Shown: piece after piece, positions 9,734 to 19,988 of the stretch
Layout of the letters: the number at the start of each line of letters is the position of its first letter
How positions within the stretch are numbered: position 1 is the first letter of the stretch
Program-made: the position numbers and the translations under genes
Assembly: GCF_021864535.1 (NCBI RefSeq)
Contig: NZ_JAKJIC010000013.1
Coordinates: forward strand, 91,185-155,184
Direction of reading: 5' to 3'
Length of the DNA stretch: 64,000 nt
Origin: Oryzibacter oryziterrae
Lineage (GTDB): Bacteria; Pseudomonadota; Alphaproteobacteria; Rhizobiales; Pleomorphomonadaceae
The notes under the pieces: generated by a model
Seen by the model: the letters and a program-made list of their open reading frames with translations, nothing else
What the model was told of the DNA's origin: nothing
Databases searched by the model: none

Positions 9734-10579
9734 ATGCCCGCTTTCCTGAGCCTTGCCGAGGCCATCGCCACCCATGTGAAGGACGGCGACACCCTGGCCA
9801 TGGAGGGCTTCACCCACCTGATCCCCTATGCCGCCGGGCACGAGATCATCCGTCAGGGGCGCAAGCATCTGACGCTGATCCGCATGACGCCGGACATTCT
9901 CTACGATCAGCTGATCGGCGTCGGCGCCGCCGACAAGCTGATCTTCTCCTGGGGCGGCAATCCCGGGGTCGGCTCGCTGCACCGGCTGCGTGACGCGGTG
10001 GAAAACGGCTGGCCGCACAAGCTCGCCATCGAGGAGCACAGCCACGCCGCCATGGCCAACGCCTATGAAGCCGGCGCGGCCAACCTGCCCTTTGCCACCT
10101 TCCGCGGCTATATCGGTGCCGACCTGCCCAAGGTGAACCCGAACATTCGCTCGGTCACCTGCCCCTTCACCGGCGAGGTGCTGGCCGCCGTCCCGGCGCA
10201 CCGGCCCGACGTGTCCATCATCCACGCGCTGCGCGCCGACCGGAAGGGCAATGTGCTGCTGGAAGGCATCGTCGGCGTGCAGAAGGAGGCCGTGCTGGCC
10301 GCCAAGAAGGCCATCGTCACCGTTGAGGAGATCGTCGACGATCTCGGCGCGCCCTCTCCCAACTCGGTGATCCTGCCGGGCTGGACGATCACCGCCGTCG
10401 TCGCGGTGCCCGGCGGCGCCCATCCCTCCTATGCCCAGGGCTATTACAAGCGCGACAACGCCTTCTACATCGCCTGGGACCCGATCGCCCGCGAGCGCGA
10501 CACCTTCCTCGCCTGGATCGACGCGCATGTGATGCGGGCGACGCCCGCCGACTTCGCCGCGCGCCGTCCCGCCGCCTGA
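9734..10579 (+). CDS. pcaI: 3-oxoadipate CoA-transferase, alpha subunit
   Basis: 281 residues. With PcaJ it moves CoA from succinyl-CoA to 3-oxoadipate, the penultimate step of the beta-ketoadipate pathway. The N-terminal CoA-transferase I pattern (DGDTLAMEGFTHLIPYAAGHEIIR, then GGNPGVGSLHRLRDA) marks the alpha subunit. It is longer than the classical Pseudomonas subunit of about 230 residues, as in other alphaproteobacterial versions. GGGAGG lies seven bases before the ATG. pcaJ follows after 15 bases. Confidence 0.9.
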   Translation: MPAFLSLAEAIATHVKDGDTLAMEGFTHLIPYAAGHEIIRQGRKHLTLIRMTPDILYDQLIGVGAADKLIFSWGGNPGVGSLHRLRDAVENGWPHKLAIEEHSHAAMANAYEAGAANLPFATFRGYIGADLPKVNPNIRSVTCPFTGEVLAAVPAHRPDVSIIHALRADRKGNVLLEGIVGVQKEAVLAAKKAIVTVEEIVDDLGAPSPNSVILPGWTITAVVAVPGGAHPSYAQGYYKRDNAFYIAWDPIARERDTFLAWIDAHVMRATPADFAARRPAA

Positions 10580-10594
10580 ACCGGAGCTGCCCAG

Positions 10595-11377
10595 ATGAAC
10601 GCCCCGAGCCTCGGCTTCACCGCCACCGAGATGATGACCATCGCCGCCGCCCGCGTGCTGCGCAACGACGACGTCTGCTTCGTCGGCATCGGCGCGCCCT
10701 CGGCCGCCTGCAATCTTGCCCGCCTCACCCACGCGCCCGGCATCACGCTGATCTACGAGAGCGGCACCATCGGCACCGAGCCGGACGTGCTGCCGCTGTC
10801 CATCGGCGACGGCGAACTCTGCGACACCGCGCTCACCACCGTCGCGGTGCCGGAAATGTTCCGCTACTGGCTGCAGGGCGGTCGCATCACGGTCGGATTT
10901 TTGGGCGGCGCGCAGATCGATCGCTTCGCCAACCTCAACACCACCGTCGTCGGGCCTTATGACGCTCCCAAGGTCAGATTGCCCGGCGGCGGCGGTGCCC
11001 CCGAGATCGCCGCCCACAGCCGCGAGATCTTCATCACCATGGCCATGGGGTCGCGCGCCTTCGTCGAAAAGCTGCCCTTCATCACCTCCATGGGCCACGG
11101 CACCGGCGGCGATCACCGGGCAAGGCTGGGGCTGAAGACGCTCGGCCCCACCCGCGTCATGACCGACCGCTGCATCCTGGAGCCCGATCCCGACAGCAAG
11201 GAGCTGACCGTGGTGTCGCTGCACCCGGGCGAAACGCGCGAGGGCGTCGAGGCCCAATGCGGCTGGCCGCTGAAGTTCGCCGCCGATCTCAAGGAGACTC
11301 CGGCGCCGACGGCCGAAGAGCTCGAGGTTTTGCGGGCGCTGCACGAACGGACCAGGCGGGCGCACGCGGGGGGCTGA
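10595..11377 (+). CDS. pcaJ: 3-oxoadipate CoA-transferase, beta subunit
   Basis: 260 residues, the catalytic partner of PcaI. The segment LIYESGTIG carries the glutamate expected to form the CoA thioester intermediate in family I CoA-transferases, and GGGGAPEIAAHSREIFI is the typical nucleotide-side loop. It belongs to one transcription unit with pcaI. A palindromic repeat separates it from pcaF. Confidence 0.9.
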   Translation: MNAPSLGFTATEMMTIAAARVLRNDDVCFVGIGAPSAACNLARLTHAPGITLIYESGTIGTEPDVLPLSIGDGELCDTALTTVAVPEMFRYWLQGGRITVGFLGGAQIDRFANLNTTVVGPYDAPKVRLPGGGGAPEIAAHSREIFITMAMGSRAFVEKLPFITSMGHGTGGDHRARLGLKTLGPTRVMTDRCILEPDPDSKELTVVSLHPGETREGVEAQCGWPLKFAADLKETPAPTAEELEVLRALHERTRRAHAGG

Positions 11378-11418
11378 GGGGGCTTTCAGGTGGGGACGTG
11401 CTTGTCTTTGCCGTGGGT

Positions 11419-11547
11419 TACCCCTCTCCCTGTCCCTCCCCCACAAGGGGGGAGGGGACGCGGTGGGAACCGGAGAGCAACCTGGACCCTTTGTCATAAC
11501 GTCGATGTCATCGTCCCCTCCCCCCTTGCAGGGGAGGGAGAGGGGTA
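11419..11547. repeat. Intergenic inverted repeat made of two CT/AG-rich hairpins
   Basis: Left arm 11419-11460 and right arm 11512-11547 are near-perfect reverse complements (both begin TACCCCTCTCCCT when read inward), with about 51 bases between them. Each arm is itself a hairpin (CCCTCCCCC ... GGGGGAGGG type). It lies between pcaJ and pcaF. It looks like a member of the dispersed intergenic palindromes found in many Hyphomicrobiales genomes; copy number cannot be judged here. In RNA it would form a stable structure and could lower or protect expression around it. Confidence 0.75.
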
Positions 11548-11608
11548 GCGCCCCGGCCCGATCTCCAAGGCTGAACCAGCCATAGATCACACTCAAGGAC
11601 CCATACCC

Positions 11609-12808
11609 ATGGCCGAAGCCTATATCTGCGACTATATCCGCACGCCCATCGGCCGCTTCGGCGGGGCGCTGTCCTCGGTCCGGCCCGATGACCTCGGGGC
11701 GCGGGTGATTGCTGCGCTGCTGAAACGCAATCCCGCCGTCGATCCCGCGTTGATCGACGAAGTGGTGTTCGGCTGCGCCAACCAGGCTGGCGAGGACAAT
11801 CGCAATGTGGCGCGCATGGCGGCACTCCTGGCCGGACTGCCGGTGAGCGTGCCGGGCACCACCATGAACCGGCTCTGCGCTTCCGGTCTCGACGCCGTGG
11901 GAACGGCGGCGCGGGCCATCATGTCCGGCGAGATCGGGCTCGCCGTCGCCGGCGGCGTCGAGAGCATGTCGCGCGCGCCCCTCGTGATGGGCAAGGCGGA
12001 AAGCGCCTTCCAGCGGCAGATGACGCTCGAGGACACCACCATCGGCTGGCGCTTCGTCAACCCGGCGATGAAGGCGGCGCATGGCGTCGATTCCATGCCG
12101 GAGACCGCCGAGAATGTGGCGCACGAGCAGGGCATTTCCCGTGGCGATCAGGACACCTTCGCGCTCAGAAGTCAGCAGCGGGCGGCCTCCTCCCGGGATT
12201 TCTTTGCCGGCGAAATCACCGCCGTCGAGATCGCCGGCAGGAAGGGCGCGGTCACCCAAGTGACCGAGGACGAGCATCCGCGCGCCGACACCACGCTGGA
12301 GACGCTCGGCAAGCTGAAGCCGGTCGTGCGCCCCGATGGAACCGTCACCGCCGGCAATGCCTCCGGCGTCAACGACGGGGCGGCGGCGCTGCTGATCGCC
12401 TCGGGCGAGACGGTCAAGGCGCTCGGCCTCACGCCCATGGCGCGGGTGCTCGGCATGGCCAGCGCCGGCGTGCCACCGCGCGTCATGGGCATCGGGCCGG
12501 TGCCGGCCGTCGAGAAGCTGACCGCGCGCCTCGGCATCGCCGCCAGCGCCTACGACGTGATCGAACTCAACGAGGCCTTCGCCAGCCAGTCGCTCGCCTG
12601 CCTGCGCGGCCTCGGCCTTGCCGACGACGCCGACCACGTCAACCCGCATGGCGGCGCCATCGCCCTCGGCCATCCGCTCGGCATGTCCGGCGCCCGCCTT
12701 GCCGGGACGCTGGCGCGGGCGCTCAAGGTGCGCGGCGGCCGGTTCGGTCTTGCCACCATGTGCGTCGGGGTGGGCCAGGGTGTGGCACTGGCCATCGAAC
12801 GGGTGTGA
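11609..12808 (+). CDS. pcaF: 3-oxoadipyl-CoA thiolase
   Basis: 399 residues. Cleaves 3-oxoadipyl-CoA to succinyl-CoA and acetyl-CoA, the last step of the pathway. Thiolase catalytic residues are all present: nucleophile C90 (NRLCASGLD), the NEAF motif, [10 protein letters not shown] with its histidine, and the C-terminal TMCVGVGQG cysteine. It lies 231 bases after pcaJ, across the palindromic repeat, on the same strand, and is convergent with pcaQ with only 13 bases between. Confidence 0.95.
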   Translation: MAEAYICDYIRTPIGRFGGALSSVRPDDLGARVIAALLKRNPAVDPALIDEVVFGCANQAGEDNRNVARMAALLAGLPVSVPGTTMNRLCASGLDAVGTAARAIMSGEIGLAVAGGVESMSRAPLVMGKAESAFQRQMTLEDTTIGWRFVNPAMKAAHGVDSMPETAENVAHEQGISRGDQDTFALRSQQRAASSRDFFAGEITAVEIAGRKGAVTQVTEDEHPRADTTLETLGKLKPVVRPDGTVTAGNASGVNDGAAALLIASGETVKALGLTPMARVLGMASAGVPPRVMGIGPVPAVEKLTARLGIAASAYDVIELNEAFASQSLACLRGLGLADDADHVNPHGGAIALGHPLGMSGARLAGTLARALKVRGGRFGLATMCVGVGQGVALAIERV

Positions 12809-12821
12809 CCTTCGCCGGCAG

Positions 12822-13739
12822 TCAGTCCCGCCCGGCCGCCTGCCGCGTCTTCTGCATCAGGGCCAGCAGCGGGGCGGCGCGGAAGGCCGGCAGATCGGCC
12901 ACCCGCACCGAAGTCATGCCGACCGCCCCCGACAGATAGGTGGCGCCGAGCGGGATCGAGCGCAGCACGCCCGCCTCGATCTCGTTGGCGACGACGCCCT
13001 GCGAGATGAACCAGATGGCGTCGGAGGCGAGCAGCAGCCCGCGCCCCAGTGCCAGCGTGCTGGTCTCCACCGCTGCGGCCACGCCGCTCAGCCCGCGTGC
13101 ACCGAGAAAGTCGTCGATCATCTTGCGGATGACGGTGAAGCGGTTGGGCAGCACCAGTGGCGCGCGGCGGATGATCTCGTCGATCGGCGCGCCTTCGAGC
13201 GGGTGCCCCGACCGCACCACGGCAATGATCGGCTCGTCATAGAGGAACTCGAAGTCGAGCCCCGTGAGTTCGCCCGCCTGCGGCATGCGGCCGATCATCA
13301 GGTCGATGTCGCGATTGCGCAGCTTGGCGAGAAGATAGGGATGCGTGCCGGTCTCGATGGACAGTGTCACGTCCGGCCGATCGGCGATGAAGCGCCCGGC
13401 CACTTCCGGAAAGAAGCGGGTCGACACCGTCGGCAGCAGGCCGACCGACAGCACCTGCCGTTCCGATCCCGGCAGCACCGCGCGCGCTGCCGCGTCGAGA
13501 CTGGCAAGCGCCTCGCGCGCATGGCGGCGCACCTGCTCGCCCTCGGCCGTCAGCGTCAGCCGCCGCCCGCTGCGGCTGAACAGCTCGGCTCCGATCAGGG
13601 CCTCAAGTTCCCCGAGCGACTTGGACGCCGCCGGCTGTGACAGGCTCTGCGCCCGCGCCGCCGCCGAAAGGCTGCCGGTGTCCGCGATCTGCAGGAACAG
13701 GCGGATATGTCGAAGCTTGATCGCCGGGTTCATAACCAT
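12822..13739 (-). CDS. pcaQ: LysR-family activator of the protocatechuate operon (PcaQ)
   Basis: 305 residues. N-terminal LysR helix-turn-helix (residues of about 15-60, SLSAAARAQSLSQPAASKSLGELE) and a periplasmic-binding-like effector domain. In Agrobacterium and Sinorhizobium PcaQ activates the divergent pcaDCHGB operon in response to pathway intermediates; the arrangement here is identical. The ATG is chosen with GGAAG nine bases upstream; another ATG lies two codons later. Both start codons sit inside the PcaQ box. Confidence 0.9.
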   Translation of the reverse strand: MVMNPAIKLRHIRLFLQIADTGSLSAAARAQSLSQPAASKSLGELEALIGAELFSRSGRRLTLTAEGEQVRRHAREALASLDAAARAVLPGSERQVLSVGLLPTVSTRFFPEVAGRFIADRPDVTLSIETGTHPYLLAKLRNRDIDLMIGRMPQAGELTGLDFEFLYDEPIIAVVRSGHPLEGAPIDEIIRRAPLVLPNRFTVIRKMIDDFLGARGLSGVAAAVETSTLALGRGLLLASDAIWFISQGVVANEIEAGVLRSIPLGATYLSGAVGMTSVRVADLPAFRAAPLLALMQKTRQAAGRD

Positions 13740-13747
13740 GGGGTTAT
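13732..13747. promoter_or_regulatory. PcaQ binding site
   Basis: ATAACC, four bases, GGTTAT matches the reported Sinorhizobium PcaQ box (ATAACC-N4-GGTTAA) in all but the last base and is a perfect inverted repeat. It lies 70 bases upstream of the pcaD start, the right place for a LysR activator, and overlaps the pcaQ start codons, which would allow autoregulation. Confidence 0.8.
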
Positions 13748-13816
13748 CTTCCAAGACCGATTATCTATTTTTTTTGGCTCTATGATTATGCCACTTTCAA
13801 GCCGGGAGGACCAGAG

Positions 13817-14591
13817 ATGTCGTGTCTTGAGCTTGCATGGGGCCATTTGCACTACCGTCTGCAAGGGCCGGAGGCGGCGCCCGTTCTCGTGCTTCTCAAT
13901 TCGCTCGGCACCGACACCCGCATGTGGGACGATCTGGTTGCGGCGATCCCAGGCTACAGGACGCTGTGCCTCGACCAGCGCGGCCACGGCCTCTCGGCGA
14001 CCCCGATCGCCGATTACACCGTCGAGGATCTGGCCGCCGACGTCGTGGCGCTGCTCGACCATCTCGGCATCGACGAGGTCACGGCCATCGGCTGTTCGCT
14101 CGGTGGCCTCGTGGCGCAGGCGCTCTGTCTTGATCATTCCGCGCGCGTGACGGCGGCGGTGTTCAGCAACACGGCGGCGGCCATCGGCAGTGCCGAGAGC
14201 TGGTCGGCCCGCATCGCCATGGTCGACCGCGATGGCCTTGCGGCCATGGCGCCGTCGGTGATGCAGCGCTGGTTCGCCGCCGATTTTGCCGCCAGCCCCG
14301 CGGCCCGGCCTTGGGCAACCCTGCTGGGCCGCTCCGATCCGGAAGGTTACAAGGGCGCCTGCCGGGCGCTGGCGCAGGCCGATTTCCGCCCCCGCGTCGG
14401 CACCATCGCCTGCCCGGCACTGGTGATCGCCGGCTCGGCCGATCAGGCAACCCCGCCCGACCTCGTGCAGGACTTCGCCCGGTCGGTGCCCGGGGCGCTC
14501 TTCTCGCTGATCGAGGGGGCGGGCCATCTGCCGGCCATCGACAATCCCAAGGCCCTCGCCGCCCTGCTGACCCGCTTTCTGGGAGCCGTTC

Positions 14592-14599
<8 letters not shown>
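13817..14599 (+). CDS. pcaD: 3-oxoadipate enol-lactonase
   Basis: 260 residues, alpha/beta hydrolase fold. Hydrolyses 3-oxoadipate enol-lactone to 3-oxoadipate. Nucleophile S94 in GCSLGG, acid D near 215 (AGSADQATP), histidine in EGAGHLPAID near 240. GGGAGG precedes the ATG. First gene of pcaDCHGB; its end overlaps the pcaC start by eight bases. Confidence 0.95.
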
Positions 14600-15723
<1,124 letters not shown>

Positions 15724-15726
15724 GCC

Positions 15727-16344
15727 ATGGCGCAAGCTCTCGACTATCTCAAGGAAACGCCGTCGCAGACCGCCGGTCCCTATGTGCATATCGGCCTCGC
15801 GCCCGGCGCCGCCGGCTTCGACATCTATGACCGCGAGCTCGGCTGGGACATTGCCGGCCTGGAGGCATCGGGCGAGCGCATCGAGGTGGAAGGTCTGGTC
15901 TTCGACGGGACCGGCGCACCGGTCAAGGACGTGCTGCTGGAGGTCTGGCAGGCGGACGCCAATGGCATCCATGCCCATCCGGAAGATCCGCGCGCCGCCG
16001 AGGTCAGCCCGGGATTCCGCGGCTGGGGCCGGGTGATCACCAATTTCGACACCGGGCTGTGGGCCTTCAAGACCGTCAAGCCCGGCCTGGTGCCCGGTCG
16101 ATCCGGCCGCACGCAGGCGCCGCATCTCAACCTCTGGATCGTCGCCCGCGGCATCAACATCGGCCTCAACACGCGCCTCTATTTCCCCGAGGACGAAGCG
16201 CTGCACGCCAGCGATCCGGTGCTGACGCTGATCGAGCAGCAGCAGCGCCGGTCGACGCTGATTGCAACCAGGACAGCGCCGGGCCGCTACCGCTTCGACA
16301 TCCGCCTGCAGGGCGAGGGCGAGACGGTGTTTCTCGACGTCTGA
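15727..16344 (+). CDS. pcaG: Protocatechuate 3,4-dioxygenase, alpha subunit
   Basis: 205 residues. Structural partner of PcaH with the same beta-sandwich fold but without metal ligands (HLNLWIVARGI in place of the HIH motif). TPSQTAGPYVHIGL at the N-terminus is typical of PcaG. It follows pcaH directly. A terminator-like hairpin stands between it and pcaB. Confidence 0.95.
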   Translation: MAQALDYLKETPSQTAGPYVHIGLAPGAAGFDIYDRELGWDIAGLEASGERIEVEGLVFDGTGAPVKDVLLEVWQADANGIHAHPEDPRAAEVSPGFRGWGRVITNFDTGLWAFKTVKPGLVPGRSGRTQAPHLNLWIVARGINIGLNTRLYFPEDEALHASDPVLTLIEQQQRRSTLIATRTAPGRYRFDIRLQGEGETVFLDV

Positions 16345-16366
16345 GACGTCTCGTGGGAGAGTGACT

Positions 16367-16403
16367 GCGGCGAAGGGAGCCTCTCTTCGCCGCTTGTTGT
16401 TTT
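16367..16403 (+). terminator. Hairpin between pcaG and pcaB, terminator-like
   Basis: GCGGCGAAG (16367-16375) pairs perfectly with CTTCGCCGC (16385-16393), 9-base loop, followed by TTGTTGTTTTG. As pcaB continues the operon 16 bases further on, it probably acts as a partial terminator lowering pcaB transcript relative to pcaDCHG. Confidence 0.6.
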
Positions 16404-16418
16404 GAAAGGCCTGAGAAG

Positions 16419-17759
16419 ATGACGAGCCCGGCCCGTTACAGCCTCTATGGAGCCCTGCTGGTCGATCCGGAGACGGCAGACGCCTTCAGCGGCGAGGCCG
16501 AGATCGCCACCATGCTCAAGGTGGAGGCGGCGCTTGCGCGGGTGCAGGCACGCCACGGCGTCATCCCCGCCAAGGCGGCGGAGGCGATCGGCGCCCTGAT
16601 CGGGCGCGTCCGCATTGCGCCGGAAGAGATCGCAGCCGGCGCCGCCCGGGACGGCGTGCCGGTGCCGGCGCTGGTGGCGGCGCTGCGCCAGGCGGCGGAC
16701 GATCCGGAGACTTCGAGCTGGCTGCATTGGGGTGCCACCAGCCAGGACATCATGGACACAGCGCTTGCCCTGCGCCTGCGCGACGTGATCGCGCTCTGGC
16801 GCGCCCGCCTCGACCGGGTCATCGACGGGCTCGCCGACCTCGCCGAGCGCCATGCCGACCTTGCGATGACCGGACGGACCTATGGCCAGGCGGCGACGCC
16901 GACCAGCTTCGGCGCCCTGGTGGCAAGCTGGGGCCGGCCGCTGCTGCGCCATCGGCAGAGGCTGGACGCGCTGACGCCGGACCTCCTGCGCGTTTCACTG
17001 TCGGGCGCCGCCGGCACGCTGTCGGTTCTGGGAAGTGCCGGTCCCGGCATACGGGCAGCCCTGGCGGCGGAGCTCGGTCTTGGCGACCCCGGTGCGTCCT
17101 GGCACGCCGAGCGCGACGGCATCGCCGCCTTCGGCCAGTGGATGGGGGGGCTGACGGCGAGTCTCGCCAAGATGGGCGAGGACCTGCTGGCCCTGACACA
17201 ATCTGATACCGCCGAGATCCGCCTGGCCGGTGCCGGCGGCTCCTCGACCATGCCGCAGAAGCAGAACCCCGTCGCACCCTCGGTGCTGGTGGCGCTGGCC
17301 CGCCATGTGCAGGCGCTGTCGGGCGAGATGACCGGCGCCGTGGTGCACCGTCTGCAGCGCGACGGTTCGGCCTGGTTCTCCGAATGGCTGGCGCTGCCGG
17401 ATGCGGCGATCGCAACGGGCCGATCGCTGACGCTGGCGCTCGATCTCGTGCCGGCGATCCAGCCGGACGCCGAGGCCATGGCACGCCATCTCGCCGGCGG
17501 TGGCGGCGTGCTCTATGCCGAGGCGCTGACCTTCGCGCTCGCCGAGCGCATGCCGCGCCCGGACGCGGCAAGGCGGGTTGCCGCGCTTTGCCGCAAGGCG
17601 CTCGCGGGCGAGGGGGATCTCCTCGCTCTTGCGGAGGCGGAGTTCCCCGGCGAAGGCTGGCAGGCCCGCCTCACCGGCCCGGCCACGCTGGGCCTCGCAC
17701 CAGCGGAGGCGCGTGCTTTTTCGCTGCAAGTGCAGCGGGAGCGCCCGGCACAGAGCTGA
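16419..17759 (+). CDS. pcaB: 3-carboxy-cis,cis-muconate cycloisomerase
   Basis: 446 residues, fumarase/aspartase superfamily. Lactonises the PcaGH ring-cleavage product to 4-carboxymuconolactone. The superfamily signature GSSTMPQKQNP (about residues 270-280) and the conserved HWGATSQDIMDTA segment (about 102-114) are present. Last gene of pcaDCHGB, convergent with pobA with only 20 bases between. Confidence 0.95.
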   Translation: MTSPARYSLYGALLVDPETADAFSGEAEIATMLKVEAALARVQARHGVIPAKAAEAIGALIGRVRIAPEEIAAGAARDGVPVPALVAALRQAADDPETSSWLHWGATSQDIMDTALALRLRDVIALWRARLDRVIDGLADLAERHADLAMTGRTYGQAATPTSFGALVASWGRPLLRHRQRLDALTPDLLRVSLSGAAGTLSVLGSAGPGIRAALAAELGLGDPGASWHAERDGIAAFGQWMGGLTASLAKMGEDLLALTQSDTAEIRLAGAGGSSTMPQKQNPVAPSVLVALARHVQALSGEMTGAVVHRLQRDGSAWFSEWLALPDAAIATGRSLTLALDLVPAIQPDAEAMARHLAGGGGVLYAEALTFALAERMPRPDAARRVAALCRKALAGEGDLLALAEAEFPGEGWQARLTGPATLGLAPAEARAFSLQVQRERPAQS

Positions 17760-17779
17760 TCGGCCGGGCGCGCGCGGCC

Positions 17780-18949
17780 TCAGTAGGGCAGGCCGGTGTA
17801 ATTCTCGGCGAACAGCTTGCGGGCCGTCTCCGATTGCTCGAGCTGGGCGAGATCGGTCACCTGCATGCGCGTCTCGTAGTCGCTCTGGCCGGGGAAGCGG
17901 TGCATCATCATGGTGACCGACCAGGAAAAGCGCATGGCCTGCCAGATGCGGGCGAGCGCCTTTTCCGAATAGCGATCAAGGCCCTCGTCGTCCTTGCGCT
18001 CATAGTGCGCCTTCAGCGCCTCGAAGAGATAATGCACGTCCGAGGCGGCAAGGTTGAGACCCTTGGCGCCGGTGGGCGGCACGATATGGCCGGCGTCGCC
18101 GCAGAGGAACAGCCGGCCCCAGCGCAGGGGCTCGGAGACGAAGGAACGCAAGGGCGCGATCGACTTCTCGATCGATGGGCCGGTGACGAGACTGTCGGCG
18201 ATCGCCTCCGGCATGCGGCGACGGAACTCGTCCCAGAAGGCCTCGTCCGACCAGGCTTCGACCGTGTCGGTCAGTGGAACCTGGACGTAATAGCGCGAAA
18301 GAAGCGGATTGCGCATGGAGGCAAGCGCGAAGCCGCGCTCGGTGCGGGCGTAGATCAGCTCCTCATGCACCGGCGGCGTGCGCGACAACAGGCCGAGCCA
18401 GCCGAAGGGATAGACCTTCTCGAACTCGCGTCGCACGGAAGCTGGAATGGTCGGTCGGCTGACGCCATGAAAGCCGTCGCAGCCGGCGATATAGTCGCAG
18501 TCGATGCGGTGCGTGACCCCGTCCTTGCTGTAGGTGACGAAGGGCTTGTCGCCGGTGACGTCATGGAGTTCCACGTTGTCGGCTTCGGTGATCACGCTCG
18601 CGCCGATGGCGTCCTGCGCGTCATAGAGGTCGCGGGTGATCTCGGTCTGGCCGTAGACCATCACCTGCTTGCCGCAGGCCGCATGAAAATCGACGCGGAA
18701 CAGGCGTCCGTCGGAGGCAAGGCAGGTGCCGTCGTGCACGATGCCCTCACGGTCCATGCGCGCTCCGGCTCCGGCGGTGCGAAACAGCTCCACCGCCCCC
18801 CATTCGAGAATGCCGGCGCGAATGCGCGACAGAACATAGTCCCGGCTCTTGCGTTCGAGCACCACGGTGGCGATGCCGGCCTTGTTGAGCAGTTGCGACA
18901 GGGTCAGTCCGGACGGACCGCCGCCGATGATGGCGACCTGGGTACGCAT
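17780..18949 (-). CDS. pobA: 4-hydroxybenzoate 3-monooxygenase
   Basis: 389 residues, the standard length. FAD-dependent, NADPH-using hydroxylase converting 4-hydroxybenzoate to protocatechuate, feeding the pca genes. N-terminal FAD motif GGGPSG (residues 9-14), the RIRAGILEWG segment, CDGFHGVSR and the C-terminal FAD site LCGDAGHIVPPTGAKGLN are all present. A GGAGGAGG run precedes the ATG. Divergent from the AraC-type regulator. Confidence 0.96.
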   Translation of the reverse strand: MRTQVAIIGGGPSGLTLSQLLNKAGIATVVLERKSRDYVLSRIRAGILEWGAVELFRTAGAGARMDREGIVHDGTCLASDGRLFRVDFHAACGKQVMVYGQTEITRDLYDAQDAIGASVITEADNVELHDVTGDKPFVTYSKDGVTHRIDCDYIAGCDGFHGVSRPTIPASVRREFEKVYPFGWLGLLSRTPPVHEELIYARTERGFALASMRNPLLSRYYVQVPLTDTVEAWSDEAFWDEFRRRMPEAIADSLVTGPSIEKSIAPLRSFVSEPLRWGRLFLCGDAGHIVPPTGAKGLNLAASDVHYLFEALKAHYERKDDEGLDRYSEKALARIWQAMRFSWSVTMMMHRFPGQSDYETRMQVTDLAQLEQSETARKLFAENYTGLPY

Positions 18950-19010
18950 GGGGTTCCTCCTCCTCCACGTATTTTCACGGAGGAGATTAGCTGAGCCACC
19001 GAGGCTGAAA

Positions 19011-19892
19011 ATGGACGGGCCGGATTATGTCTGGTACAAATCGGACATGAACATGCGCGAGCCGATTCCGGTCTGGCAGCTCTATGGCGAGAACCGGACC
19101 TTCCCCGATCTCCTGCATATCGAGACCATCCGCGATCGGGCGGTGGGGCTCGACTGGACCATCGCGCCGCATCGCCACCTGCATCTGCATCAGGTCTTCC
19201 TCTTGCTGTCCGGCACCATCGCCGCCTCCATCGATGGCGTGCCGCATGATCTGACGCCGCCGGTGATCATCAACATTCCCCGCTCGGTCGTGCATGACTT
19301 CCGCTTCTCCGCCGGCACCGAAGGCTATGTGCTGACCTTGCCGGCCGGCGATTTTCCCGAACTGTTCGATACGGATGCCGAGGCGTCCGCGGGGCTGGGC
19401 ACGGCCTTCGTCCAGCCGGCCAGCCAGGATCTGGCCACCCGCTTTGCCGTGATCGATCGCCTGCACGGGACGGAGGCGCCCCTGCGGCGCACCCGGTTGC
19501 GGGCCGAGGTGACCGCGCTCGTCTGTGATCTCCTGATCGGTCGGGAGCAGGATCGCGGCACAACCGAAGCCGGCGACGCGAGACTCCGCGGCTTTTTCGA
19601 GCGGGTGCGCGTGCGCCTGCGCGAACACCTGACGGTGGCCGAACACGCCGCCGCGCTCGGCCTGTCGCCGCGCCATCTGAGCCGCCTCTGCCAGGCAGCG
19701 ACGGGGCTGTCGGCGCAGCGCTATGTGGACGAACAGCGGCTGCGCGAAGCCTGCCGGCTGCTGGTCTACACCCGCATGTCCGTGCAAGCCGTGGCCTTCG
19801 CCCTCGGCTATGACGATCCGGCCTATTTCAGCCGCGCCTTCCAGCGCCGCATCGGCCAGACCCCCACCGCCTATCGCCAGCAGTTCGACTGA
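19011..19892 (+). CDS. pobR: AraC-family regulator of pobA (PobR-like)
   Basis: 293 residues. N-terminal cupin-like sensing domain with HRHLHLHQVFLLLSG, and a C-terminal double helix-turn-helix (LTVAEHAAALGLSPRHLSRLC and YTRMSVQAVAFALGYDDPAYFSRAFQR). Proteins of this type activate a divergent pobA with 4-hydroxybenzoate as effector. The ATG with GAGG six bases upstream is used; ATGs at 19047 and 19053 are alternatives. A 12-bp direct repeat flanks the gene. Confidence 0.88.
   Translation: MDGPDYVWYKSDMNMREPIPVWQLYGENRTFPDLLHIETIRDRAVGLDWTIAPHRHLHLHQVFLLLSGTIAASIDGVPHDLTPPVIINIPRSVVHDFRFSAGTEGYVLTLPAGDFPELFDTDAEASAGLGTAFVQPASQDLATRFAVIDRLHGTEAPLRRTRLRAEVTALVCDLLIGREQDRGTTEAGDARLRGFFERVRVRLREHLTVAEHAAALGLSPRHLSRLCQAATGLSAQRYVDEQRLREACRLLVYTRMSVQAVAFALGYDDPAYFSRAFQRRIGQTPTAYRQQFD
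19036..19047. repeat. 12-bp direct repeat, copy 1 (ACAAATCGGACA)
   Basis: Identical 12-mer at 19036-19047, near the pobR start, and at 19901-19912, just after its stop. It may be a binding site for the regulator or for the nnrS promoter region, or chance. Confidence 0.4.
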
Positions 19893-19900
19893 GTACCCGC

Positions 19901-19912
19901 ACAAATCGGACA
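19901..19912. repeat. 12-bp direct repeat, copy 2 (ACAAATCGGACA)
   Basis: Second copy of the 12-mer found at 19036-19047, located between pobR and nnrS, 63 bases before the FNR-type box. Confidence 0.4.
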
Positions 19913-19974
19913 GAATGTCGCAGGTGGGTGAGCGGCAAGGTGACCGCAGGTGCGGGCCGGAAAGATCCTGGAGT

Positions 19975-19988
19975 TTGTTTCTCAACAA
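19975..19988. promoter_or_regulatory. FNR/NnrR-type box upstream of nnrS
   Basis: TTGTT-TCTC-AACAA is a perfect inverted repeat with the TTG-N8-CAA spacing of FNR-superfamily sites, extended by one more pair to TTTGTT/AACAAA (19974-19989). It lies about 98 bases before the nnrS ATG. It suggests control by an oxygen- or nitric-oxide-sensing regulator such as FnrN, FixK or NnrR. Confidence 0.65.

Noticed and set aside
9716..12673. 985-codon open frame on the minus strand
   Set aside because: Antisense to pcaI, pcaJ and pcaF; long reverse frames are common in GC-rich DNA, and its translation is low-complexity, rich in G, R, D and H, with no domain.
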